17,899 nucleotides of DNA from Myxococcota bacterium (GTDB lineage: Bacteria > Myxococcota_A > UBA9160 > PR03). The notes beneath the pieces were generated by a model that was given only the letters and a program-made list of their open reading frames with translations, had not been told where the DNA came from and searched no databases. A program made the position numbers and the translations under genes. Of the stretch, positions 7,089 through 14,600 are shown piece after piece (positions within the stretch are counted from its first letter, which is position 1; each line of letters starts with the position of its first letter). Where the stretch lies: the NCBI GenBank assembly GCA_030066475.1, contig JASJBO010000205.1:1-17899 (forward strand). The letters run 5' to 3'.

Positions 7089-7607
7089 ATGGCGCTCCGC
7101 GGAGGCAAGACGGCACGCCGCATCGCGGACATCGACTGGACGGCGTGGCATCCCCGCGACGTGGCGACGCTGGTCTTCGTCGTGAGCGGTGGCGAGGTGC
7201 TGCTGATCCGCAAGAAGCGGGGGCTGGGCGCGGGCAAGGTGAACGGACCCGGCGGCCGCCTCGAGCCGGGCGAGACGCCGCTCGCGTGCGCCGTGCGGGA
7301 GGTCGAGGAGGAGCTCGGCGTCACCCCGACGGATCTCGCTGCGGTTGGCGAGCACTCGTTCCAGTTCACCGACGGCTACGGCCTGCACGTGCACGTGTTC
7401 CGCGCCGGCGGCTGCCGGGGGCGCGCGCGAGAGACCCCCGAGGCCCTGCCGCTCTGGACCCCGCTCGGAGCGATTCCCTACCACGAGATGTGGGAGGACG
7501 ACGTCCTGTGGCTCCCGCACGCGCTGGCCGGCCATCGCGTCGTGGGGCGCTTCGTGTTCGAGGGCGACGCGATGCTGGACCACGTCCTCGAGATCACGCC
7601 TCCGTGA
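7089..7607 (+). CDS. Nudix hydrolase, MutT/MTH1-like (8-oxo-dGTP diphosphatase candidate)
   Basis: The 172-residue protein has a complete Nudix box, GX5EX7REUXEEXGU: G56, E62, R70-E71-V72, E74-E75 and G77-V78. Before it comes 'KKRGLGAGKVNGPGGRLEPG', and near the C-terminus 'IPYHEMWEDDVLWLP' and 'GRFVFEGDAMLDH'. That arrangement is characteristic of MTH1/NUDT1-like sanitising pyrophosphatases, which hydrolyse oxidised purine nucleoside triphosphates with Mg2+. It is slightly longer than human MTH1 (156) because of an N-terminal extension of about 20 residues. The ATG at 7089 has no Shine-Dalgarno sequence but a -10-like hexamer 6 nt upstream. It looks like a separate transcription unit, and the next gene downstream is on the opposite strand. 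Exact substrate is inferred from family resemblance. Confidence 0.88.
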   Translation: MALRGGKTARRIADIDWTAWHPRDVATLVFVVSGGEVLLIRKKRGLGAGKVNGPGGRLEPGETPLACAVREVEEELGVTPTDLAAVGEHSFQFTDGYGLHVHVFRAGGCRGRARETPEALPLWTPLGAIPYHEMWEDDVLWLPHALAGHRVVGRFVFEGDAMLDHVLEITPP

Positions 7608-8024
7608 TCGAGTCCGAGCCGCGCGCGATCCGGGCGCACGGGAGCTGCACCTCCATCAGCCCACCGCGCCGGTTCGGGTCGCGCCGCTTCGGAGTCGGTT
7701 CGACCCCACGAGCAGGCTCTTGGCGGCCTTCACTCGGACTCCGCATCGCTCGGAGGGTCCCCACCCAAGGGGAGACCGCGAAGCCTCGCGACGAGCTGCG
7801 CCTGACTCTTGATTCCGACGACGAGGGACCATCGCCCGTCCACCAGGGCCGCTCCGACGGAGCCACGAGCCCGAAGTCTCGACTCGAGACCGCCCAGCCA
7901 GAACGGGAGCAGACGCCCGGATCGAGGAATCTGGCGCGAACGGGGAGTACGTCTTGCGTTCCGACCCTATGGAAGGAGTTCCAAGACCCGCTTTCAGCTC
8001 GAGGACCGACAACTCCCGCTTACG
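7608..8024. other. Intergenic region between converging genes
   Basis: About 417 bases with no supported gene. Translation in all frames gives low-complexity Arg/Ser/Pro-rich sequence without motifs, and the G+C preference at every third base seen in the neighbouring genes is weaker here. It contains a perfect 15-base palindrome at 7876-7890. I saw no hairpin followed by a T-run that would be a clear intrinsic terminator. Confidence 0.6.
7876..7890. repeat. Perfect 15-base palindrome (GTCTCGA-C-TCGAGAC)
   Basis: Two 7-base arms are exact inverted copies around a single C in an otherwise noncoding region. It could be an operator or a compact hairpin; no neighbouring promoter is evident, so its role is unknown. 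Confidence 0.5.
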
Positions 8025-8240
8025 TCAACCAGGGAGCCGGGGGATCAGGCCCCATGCCGGGCGCCGCCGGGCCTCGCGCGCCACCTCGCACACGGCGTCG
8101 CGAACCCGCGCGTCGTGCGAGACGACGCGGCCGAGGCGCTCGGCCGGCGCGCGCTCGAGGCGGCCCGCGTCCAGGGCCTCGCGCGCCAGGCGCTCGGCTT
8201 CGGGCAGGGTCAGCGGCTCATGGGCCCGGGGGAGGCTCAA
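8025..8240 (-). CDS. Possible small hypothetical protein overlapping the end of the CSLREA gene
   Basis: A frame starting at TTG 8240 encodes 71 residues, beginning 'MSLPRAHEPLTLPEAERLAR' (initiator read as Met). It is predicted strongly helical, with Glu/Ala/Arg-rich segments ('EALDAGRLERAPAERLGRVV', 'VREAVCEVAREAR'-like) and ends 'GLIPRLPG'. Codons end almost exclusively in G or C, as in the neighbouring genes, while the sequence downstream of the stop does not. A GAGGACC ribosome-site-like sequence precedes the TTG by a few bases. The start overlaps the upstream gene's last 23 bases, suggesting coupling. No family is recognised. It may instead be a C-terminal piece separated by a frameshift from something upstream, or a chance open frame. 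Confidence 0.35.
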   Translation of the reverse strand: MSLPRAHEPLTLPEAERLAREALDAGRLERAPAERLGRVVSHDARVRDAVCEVAREARRRPAWGLIPRLPG

Positions 8241-9711
8241 GCAGGGTCCTCGCGGCGTGGGGGGCGCCCGACGGGTCGATAGCACCTCCGGAACCCGGAC
8301 GACGCGACCGCGACGCGGATGCCCGGCGACGCGACCGAGAACGCCACGCGTGGAAGGCGCTGGCGGCGAGCGCCGCGGCGCCAGCCGCTCGTCGCCCGGG
8401 CTCCGGCGCTTCGACGGCGCCGATGTCGCAGCGCGCGATGCCGTCGCCGTCGCCGTCCTGGGGGCGCTCCACGCCCCTCTGGTCCAGGCCCAGGCAGCTC
8501 TCGTCGTCGCCTGCATCCAGGAGCGGGCTCCCCGCGAGCGGGAGGTGATTGCGCGTTTCTCCGCCATTGGCGGCCAGCGGGCCGAGCTTCGGGTCGGTCA
8601 CGGCGAGGTCGCTCGCCACGTGCCCGCAGAAGACCTCCGTGCCGGCCCGGATCGCGTTGTGGCCCAGCGAGTCGACCTCCAGGCACTCCTGGACGGTGGC
8701 GTTGAACAGCACGCTGTTGCCCAGGCGGACGGGGCCGAAGTCGAAGTTGATGATCGTGATGTCGGCCTCGTTCTCGACGATCGTGCTGTTCCGGATCGTC
8801 ATCGGCTCGGGGCTCTCGGTGATGATGATGCCGAGCTCGCTGTGGTTTCCGCTGATCGTGCTGTTCTCGATCCTCACCGAGCCGCTCCCCAGGATCTGCA
8901 TCACGGCCAGGCTCGCGTCGAGGTGGTCCCGGATCGTGCTGCGCTCGATCACGACCGGGCCCGCAGACAGGAGCGCGTCGGCCGTGACGGCCTGGTTGGC
9001 GTGCATCACCGTGTCCAGCAGATGGACCGAACCGAAGCTCGAGTAGATGCCGCCGCCCATTCCCGGGTCGGGGGCGAGCAGGCCCGCCACGTTGAGGAAG
9101 AAGTCGGCCCCGAACGCGAGGAGCGTGGCGGGCCGAGACAGCGCACCGACGAGGGCGACCCCGCCGCCGGCCCCCTCGGCGAAGTTCCGCTCGAACCGGG
9201 TGCGCACCAGGAACACGAACGAATCCTCGCCCGCGCGCAGGCCTGCGCCCTCGGCGGGCGTGTAGCCCCCGGTGACCGTGAGGTCCCTGAGCGTGAGGGA
9301 CGCACCCTCCTGGACGTCGAAGATCCGGTCCCGCGTGATGGAGTCGATCACCGTGTCGTCTGCGCCGACGCCCTCGATCGTCAGCTCGCTCGTGACGTCG
9401 AGGTCGCCGGTCGCACCGGCGTCCTCCTCGTCGAGGCTGCGGATCGAGATCTCGTAGACGCCCGCCTCGAGCACGATCGTCTGGACGCCGGGCAGCGCGT
9501 TGGCCTCCTGGATTGCGGCGCGCAGGGTGCAACGGTCGGCGAGCCCGAGGCAGACTCCGTCTCCCTGGTCGAGGTCGATGCCGTCGAGGAAGCTGTCGAC
9601 GACCAGGTCCGACCCCACGGCGGGCACGGCCACCGAGGCGAGCGCTGCGACGAACGCGCTCACCCTCACGGCGAATGTGCACACCAGCGTGTGGCAATCC
9701 GCAACGCTCAC
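8218..9711 (-). CDS. Secreted CSLREA / choice-of-anchor-Q repeat protein
   Basis: From GTG 9711 the protein is 497 residues. That start is chosen over an upstream in-frame ATG (9756) because GGAGGAG lies 5 nt upstream (complement of 9717-9723). A signal peptide is seen at about residues 16-34 (VRVSAFVAALASVAVPAVGS). A CSLREA-like motif follows near residue 61 ('CTLRAAIQEANALPG'). Next come parallel beta-helix-like repeats ('TIRNSTIVENEA', 'RIENSTISGNHS') and the choice-of-anchor-Q block 'DPKLGPLAANGGETRNHLPL' with 'DIGAVEAPEPG'. Such proteins are exported and surface-associated; the function is unknown. After 'APEPG', a hydrophobic stretch (AAGAAALAASAF) and an Arg cluster look like a PEP-type sorting tail, but about 34 extra residues follow, so a 3' frameshift is possible. 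A strong sigma-54 promoter match lies upstream. Confidence 0.87.
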   Translation of the reverse strand: MSVADCHTLVCTFAVRVSAFVAALASVAVPAVGSDLVVDSFLDGIDLDQGDGVCLGLADRCTLRAAIQEANALPGVQTIVLEAGVYEISIRSLDEEDAGATGDLDVTSELTIEGVGADDTVIDSITRDRIFDVQEGASLTLRDLTVTGGYTPAEGAGLRAGEDSFVFLVRTRFERNFAEGAGGGVALVGALSRPATLLAFGADFFLNVAGLLAPDPGMGGGIYSSFGSVHLLDTVMHANQAVTADALLSAGPVVIERSTIRDHLDASLAVMQILGSGSVRIENSTISGNHSELGIIITESPEPMTIRNSTIVENEADITIINFDFGPVRLGNSVLFNATVQECLEVDSLGHNAIRAGTEVFCGHVASDLAVTDPKLGPLAANGGETRNHLPLAGSPLLDAGDDESCLGLDQRGVERPQDGDGDGIARCDIGAVEAPEPGRRAAGAAALAASAFHAWRSRSRRRASASRSRRPGSGGAIDPSGAPHAARTLLEPPPGP

Positions 9712-9996
9712 GGTCGCTCCTCCGCCCAGGCGGTACGGGCCTCCGAGCTCTGACACAAGCAGGTTGCGTGCCAGCCCGAGCGAGATGGCGTGGCCCCCCA
9801 GTTGCCGTCGCCATAGGTGCCTACACGCCCCGCACCGTCTACGCGAAGCGCGCGAGATGAGGGGGCAGGACGAGTCGAAGCGACTGCCCGCGATCCTCGC
9901 CCTGCTGCCCCTTTCCGCGCTCGCCGGCTGCGGTGGTCCCTACAAGCCGGCCTGGGCGCTGCTGGCGCTCGCGCCGCGCTGGGGTGTGGAGCCGTC
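9712..9996. other. Intergenic region between the copper-storage and CSLREA genes
   Basis: It holds the sigma-54 promoter and leader of the CSLREA gene (about 9712-9774). On the opposite strand it contains a possible lipoprotein start at 9857. No terminator with a T-run is seen after the copper-storage gene. Confidence 0.55.
9758..9774 (-). promoter_or_regulatory. Sigma-54 (-24/-12) promoter of the CSLREA gene
   Basis: Read on the - strand the sequence is CTGGCACGCAACCTGCT, against the consensus YTGGCACGrNNNTTGCW. The invariant GG and GC are 12 bases apart as required, and only the r position and one T of the -12 element deviate. The expected start of transcription near 9747 gives a leader of about 36 bases with a strong ribosome-binding site before GTG 9711. 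An enhancer-binding activator would be required; none is encoded in this window. Confidence 0.7.
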
Positions 9997-10204
9997 TCAG
10001 GCCGCGATCTGGCGCAGCTTCGGGATCAGCGCCTCGCACGCCTCCTGGCACTCGCGGCACTCCTGGTGCTTGGCGGCGTGCTTCTCGCACTCCGCCGCGC
10101 AGGTCTCGCACGTGTCGAGGCAGACCTTCGCGAGGCCCGGGACCTGGGAGGAGTTGGAGGCGAGCAGCGTCTCCATCGCCGCGCAGACCGCGACCATCTC
10201 GTGA
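9857..10204 (+). pseudogene. Possible lipoprotein N-terminus running into the antisense of the copper-storage gene
   Basis: An ATG at 9857 opens a frame with a basic start (MRGQDESKR), a hydrophobic core (LPAILALLPLSALAG) and a lipobox ending at a Cys (L-A-G-C), residues 1-25. About 20 further plausible residues follow. From about 9997 the frame is simply the reverse of a well supported gene and ends at 10204 in a Ser/His-rich nonsense tail. A true lipoprotein of this length is unlikely; the first ~47 codons may be the remnant of a lipoprotein gene, or a coincidence of GC-rich sequence. Confidence 0.22.
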
Positions 10205-10491
10205 ACCGCCGCGGCGCAGTCGGCGAGGCTGGTGTCCCCCTCGCGGAAGGTGACCAGGCAGTGGGACACGCAGCGGCGCCCGGTCGACGAGCAGGCCTCG
10301 ACGGCCCGGAGCAGATCCGGTCGCTGGGGCGCGTGTGCCGCATGGTCGTGAGCGTCCGCGGGCGTCGCGTGGTCGTGATGGCTCGCGGCCGCGGCGGCGC
10401 CGGCTCCGGCGACCGACGCGAGCGCGCCCGCTGCGACCAGCAACTCCCGGCGGCTCACACTCGCCTCCTCCTGCTCGTGACCGTTCGTCAT
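9997..10491 (-). CDS. csp1: Tat-exported four-helix copper-storage protein, Csp1-like
   Basis: The 164-residue protein has a twin-arginine signal, S13-R-R-E-L-L18, with a hydrophobic stretch to about A36. A His/Asp-rich linker follows (H38, H39, H41, H48, H50, H53), then a Cys-rich helical domain with 12 Cys at 67, 74, 78, 92, 103, 124, 128, 131, 135, 145, 148 and 152. The pattern 'CVSHC', 'CLDTCETCAAEC' and 'CRECQEAC' matches the Csp1/DUF326 four-helix bundles that bind many Cu(I) ions through inward-pointing Cys. Methylosinus Csp1 has 13 Cys and is also Tat-exported (from memory). It would store or detoxify copper outside the cytoplasm. ATG 10491 has a GGGAGG site 8 nt upstream; GTG 10458 (residue 12) with GAGGAG is a credible alternative start. 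No copper-responsive regulator gene is seen nearby. Confidence 0.88.
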   Translation of the reverse strand: MTNGHEQEEASVSRRELLVAAGALASVAGAGAAAAASHHDHATPADAHDHAAHAPQRPDLLRAVEACSSTGRRCVSHCLVTFREGDTSLADCAAAVHEMVAVCAAMETLLASNSSQVPGLAKVCLDTCETCAAECEKHAAKHQECRECQEACEALIPKLRQIAA

Positions 10492-10502
10492 GGCGACAAC
10501 CT

Positions 10503-10520
10503 CCCTCGCTGCGCCGAGGG
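10503..10520 (-). promoter_or_regulatory. Inverted repeat over the leader and ribosome site of the copper-storage gene
   Basis: CCCTCG (10503-10508) and CGAGGG (10515-10520) form a perfect 6-base-pair stem with a 6-base loop. On the - strand the downstream arm overlaps the GAGGGAGG ribosome site (complement of 10500-10507). It could mask the ribosome site or be a protein-binding dyad. Confidence 0.3.
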
Positions 10521-10576
10521 TAGACGGCGTCAACCGGCAGCGCGAACTCCCGCCACGATCATCGGCGCCGCCCGGC

Positions 10577-10720
10577 TCAGCCCGCCCGGCAGGGCACGGT
10601 GCCCGCGCACGGCAGCGCGGACGGACCGGGGGCCTGCCCGAAGAAGCTGCGGAACAGGTTGAAGTCGGGGATGCCGATGCCGCCGTCGCCATCGTGGTCG
10701 ACCGCGGGATCGAACCCTGG
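10577..10720 (-). pseudogene. Orphan C-terminal dockerin-like EF-hand fragment
   Basis: Forty-seven residues end at a TGA (10577-10579). They contain a perfect EF-hand-type calcium loop, 'DHDGDGGIGIPD' (Asp at positions 1, 3, 5 and 12), followed by 'FNLFRSFFGQAPGPSALPC' and 'AGTVPC'. This is a common C-terminal module of secreted proteins in high-GC deltaproteobacteria-like genomes (from memory). No start codon or upstream body is present: reading back, the sequence becomes the promoter region of the + strand gene at 10795. It is best read as the surviving 3' end of a deleted secreted-protein gene. Confidence 0.55.
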
Positions 10721-10794
10721 CCCGCGCCGCGCTGCGGCCGGGGGAGGCTGGACCGGGCACCCGCCTTCGTGACACCATAGGCACGCTGCCAGCC

Positions 10795-11682
10795 ATGCGG
10801 AGGTCGTTCGTGCGCTCGGTCCGTCGGAAGCGGTGCCTCGTCGCTCTCGTCCTCGCCGCGCTGGCGGTGCCGGGCACGGCCCGCGCGGTGCAGGAGCAGC
10901 GCGCCTTCCTGATCGATCCGCGCGAGAGCTGGGTGGGCCTCGATCCGGCGAGCGCCATCGTCTTCGAGCCGGCGGCAATGGGCCTGCGCATCCCGCTCAC
11001 TCCCCAGCCCGGCCACGGCCGCACGCCGCTGACCGGAACCATCGACACGCTGGTCGAGCTTCCCGGGCTCGAATCGATCCGCATCGAGCGGCCCTACACG
11101 CTGATCGTGCCGCTCGACGTCGCGCCCGGCCTCCCGGGCGTCCCCGGAGCGAGCTCGACGCCGGCACTCGCGCAGGCCGCCGGTCGCTTCAGCGACCCGG
11201 TCTTCGGGATCGAGGGCACCGTTGCGCTGCGCGACGCCGCCCTGGCCGCCGAGGGGATCTACGCCACCGAGGCGGTGTCACCCGGCCGCGTGACGTTTCC
11301 GCGTGTGACGCCCGGGTTCCCGCGGCCCTCGCTCTCGCTCTCCGCCGGGCGCGGCTTCGTGGACCTCGAAGTGCCGGGGATCGGTCTCCAGGAGCGCATC
11401 GACCTCGCCCGGCAGGGGCTGTTCCCGCCGTTTCCGAGCGACGGGACGCTCGAGGACCTGGGCGAGGGGCGGCTGCGGCTGACGCTCCCCCTGGACTTGA
11501 CGATCGCACTCCAGAACCAGCTCTCCGGACCGTCCCAGATCGACGCCCGGCTCACCGGTCGGCTCGTTGCCTACTCCCCGACGCTGCCGGTGCCGGAGCC
11601 CTCGGTCGGAGGGGGGCTGGCCGCGGCCCTCGGCGCGCTGCTCGGCCTGCGCGCGCGGCGCCGGCCGGAGGCGACCCGATGA
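10795..11682 (+). CDS. Secreted hypothetical protein with PEP-type C-terminal anchor
   Basis: The 295-residue protein has an N-terminal signal peptide: basic 'MRRSFVRSVRRKR', core 'CLVALVLAALAVPG', probable cleavage after 'ARA' (about residue 31). The mature part is beta-rich with no recognised domain ('RAFLIDPRESWVGLDPASAI', 'RLTLPLDLTIALQNQLSGPS'). It ends in 'LPVPEPSVGGGLAAALGALL' followed by 'GLRARRRPEATR', the VPEP motif, hydrophobic span and Arg cluster of PEP-CTERM-type sorting signals recognised by exosortases. The stop overlaps the start of the next gene (ATGA), so the two are an operon with the giant lipoprotein. The start at ATG 10795 puts the signal peptide in place; a TAGGCA -10-like hexamer lies 11 nt upstream. 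Function unknown, probably cell-surface. Confidence 0.82.
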   Translation: MRRSFVRSVRRKRCLVALVLAALAVPGTARAVQEQRAFLIDPRESWVGLDPASAIVFEPAAMGLRIPLTPQPGHGRTPLTGTIDTLVELPGLESIRIERPYTLIVPLDVAPGLPGVPGASSTPALAQAAGRFSDPVFGIEGTVALRDAALAAEGIYATEAVSPGRVTFPRVTPGFPRPSLSLSAGRGFVDLEVPGIGLQERIDLARQGLFPPFPSDGTLEDLGEGRLRLTLPLDLTIALQNQLSGPSQIDARLTGRLVAYSPTLPVPEPSVGGGLAAALGALLGLRARRRPEATR

Positions 11683-14600
11683 GCGGGCTCGCGTCCAGGC
11701 GGCGCTGGCTCGCTCTTGCGGCACCCATGCTCTGTGTGCTGTTCGCGTGCCCGCCGGAAGGCTCCGACCCCAACCCGCCCCCGGCCGACGACCCGGCGGG
11801 CGGGACCAACGGGTTCGTCGACTCGACCACGCGCGACTCGACGGCCAGCGAGGGCGCCCAGACGCAGCAGGCGACGGACCAGAGCTTCGACTCGGTCGGC
11901 CAGCGGACCTACACGATTCCTTCGGGCGACGTGACCTTCGACCACCAGAGCGAGTTCGTCGAGGGGACCGACTCGGTCGCGATCGAGCTCGACGGGTCGC
12001 CCGCGCAGGCGGTCTCGGGCAGCTCCACGACGTTCCACGAGATCCGCGTCTTCAACTTCCAGCCGACCGACGGGCGGGTGCGCGTCCAGGTGAACATCCA
12101 GGAGTTCGGCGCCGGCGAGGGCGTGACGCTGGAGCACCGCATCACGCTGCGCGGACCGAGCGGCCAGGAGCTCGCCCTGACGGCCGGCGAGCCCGTCGAC
12201 CTCGTGATCGCGAACAACGAGCCCGACGGGGAGGACTGGCAGCTCGAGATCGAGCTGACGGCCACGGTCGAAGCCGGCGCCGACGCCTCCGGCGCCGCGA
12301 TCACGGCCCGGTACTACGTCCTCGGCCAGGTGTTCGGGGCCTGCGACGACGACGTCGACTGCGACGAAGGCTTCGTCTGCGGGGACGACGGCTTCTGCGA
12401 ATGCGACGGGGACGAGGACTGCGGGCCCGGACAGGCGTGCCAGAACGGCTTCTGCCAGTTCCCGTTCTGCGACAGCTCCTTCGACTGCGAGCGCGGCGAG
12501 CTGTGCAACTTCAGCACCTGCGAGTCGGCGGGAGCCGGCCAGAGCTGCCAGGACTCCTCGCAGTGTCCGCGGCCCTTCCGGTGCCTCACCGAGAGCTTCA
12601 ACTTCGTCTGCGGGCAGTGCGACGTCCAGAACCCGTGTCCTCCCGGACAGGACTGCGTCGACTTGGAGTGCGTGGACGAGGACTCGCGCCCCTGCCTCGG
12701 GGACGACAGCTGCAACTGCAGCACCCGGAACGACTGCGACGAAGGCGAGACCTGTCAGCGCGGCGTGTGCACCGCGACCGGCCTCTGCGCGAGCGACGCC
12801 GACTGCGGCGAGGGCTTCCAGTGCTGCACGCCGCAGGGCTACGCCGACGTCTCGCTGGGCCAGCAGCGCTACTGCGACCGCACCTGCCCGCAGCGCTGCG
12901 AGAGCGACGAGGAGTGTCCCACCGGCTCGTGCGCCTACGGCTGGTGCGAGCACGTCGCCTGCGGCGACGGCTTCATCGACGGAAAGGAGCAGTGCGACGG
13001 CGCCAACCTGGGGGGCGCGGACTGCGCCTCGATCGGCGACGTGAGCGGGACGCTCGCGTGCGCCCCCGAGACCTGCCGGTACGACACCTCCGGCTGCGTC
13101 GAGCCGGTCTGCGGCGACGGGCGGGCCGAGGGCGACGAGTGGTGCGACGGAGACGACCTGCGCGGCCAGGCCTGCGGGTACGGTGGCTTCAACGGCGGGA
13201 CGCTCGCCTGTCTCGGGGACTGCGCCGGGTTCGACTACAGCGGGTGCGAGTGCGATGGCGCGTCGTGCGCGGCGGGCCAGATCTGCATGGGCGGCGTGTG
13301 TCTCGACGCGGGGACCTGCGGCGACGGCGTCGCCGACCCGGGCGAGCAGTGCGACGACGCCGACCGCGACGCCGGCGTCTGCCAGGCGGCCGGCTTCGTC
13401 GCCGGGACGTCGGGCTGCGACTTCTTCTGCCGCGACAGCCTGGCGTCGTGCCAGTGCGGCGACGAGGGCACCTGCGGTCCGGACGAGCTCTGCGTCGGCG
13501 GGACCTGCACACCGCCGGGCTGCGGCAACGGCGTGCTGGAGACCGGCGAGACCTGCGATGGCGAAACGGTCCTCTCGTGCCCCGACGGCTTCAACTCCGC
13601 GTTCACGAGGTGCACCGGCACCTGCACGCCCGATACGTCTCGCTGCCTCTGCGGAGGCGTCGTCTGCCCGGCGGGCCAGGGCTGCTTCAACGGCATGTGC
13701 GGAGCCGGGCCGCAGTGCGGCAACGGCGTGGTCGATCCCGGCGAGCCGTGCGACGGCAATGCGCTCGGCGGCCTGGGCTGCGCCGACCTCGCCGGCGGCT
13801 GGACCGGCGGCACCCCGACCTGCTCCGCCGGCTGCGACCGGCTGCTCGCGACGAGCTGCCTGTGCGACGGCGTGAGCTGCGGCGAGAACGAGACCTGCGT
13901 CGGCGGGCGCTGCGCCTGCGTGCCCGGCGCTTCGCGCTGCGGCCCGGACGATCGCGTGGACGACTGCGGCGCGGACGGCACCTATCGGCCTGGCCACACC
14001 TGCGCGGATGGCTGTCGAGACGGCGAGTGCGTCGCGCGCCCGCAGCAGGAGCCGAACAACACCGTCGTGACGGCGCAGGACCTCGGGAGCTTCGGCGCCG
14101 ACACTCAGGTCGTCGTCGCCGGCGACTTCCTCGCGTTCGGAGACGAGGACGTCTACACCTTCACGCTCGACGACCCCGGCCTCCTGACGCTCACCGTGAG
14201 CGAGCCGCCCGCCGGTGGCGGGTCGGACGTGGCGCTGTGGCTCTACGAGACGTCCACGATCGCGCCGGACGAGGACTTCTCCGACTGCGCGCCCGAAGAC
14301 GGCTGCCTCGCCTCCGACGACGACTCGGGCCCCGGTCTCTTCCCCGAGCTCCCGGTGTTCGTCGAGGCCGGGGAGTACCTGATTCGCGCGGCGCCCGTCG
14401 GCCCCTTCCCGTCCGACTTCGAGCTCACGATCACGCTCCAGTCCCCCGTCTGCGCTCCCGGCGAAGTGAGCTGCAACGGGTCCGATGCGATCGACCGGTG
14501 CAACGAGGACGGCACGGGCTTCGAGGCGTTCGCCGCGTGCGCGGCCGGGTGCGACGCGGGCACGGGAGAGTGCATCGCGATCGCGGAGATGGAGTCGAAC

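Larger units (their letters stand above)
10492..10794. other. Intergenic region between divergent copper-storage and PEP-anchored genes
   Basis: It separates two genes transcribed away from each other. It contains the leader hairpin of the copper-storage gene, a dockerin-like gene fragment (10577-10720, - strand) and a possible -10 element TAGGCA at 10778-10783 before the ATG at 10795. No complete gene is supported. Confidence 0.55.

Noticed and set aside
3665..7116. Long - strand open frames opposite alr, phaC and the nudix gene
   Set aside because: Low-complexity Arg/Ala/His-rich translations that overlap genes with complete active-site motifs; only the small segment 5058-5303 had independent protein-like features.
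7690..7715. tRNA T-loop-like GGTTCGACCCC
   Set aside because: The flanking bases do not form the 5-bp T stem, and no anticodon or acceptor arms are found around it.
7953..9753. 599-codon + strand frame opposite the CSLREA gene
   Set aside because: The opposite strand has a signal peptide, CSLREA and choice-of-anchor-Q motifs, a ribosome site and a sigma-54 promoter; the + frame is Arg/Val/Asp-rich shadow.
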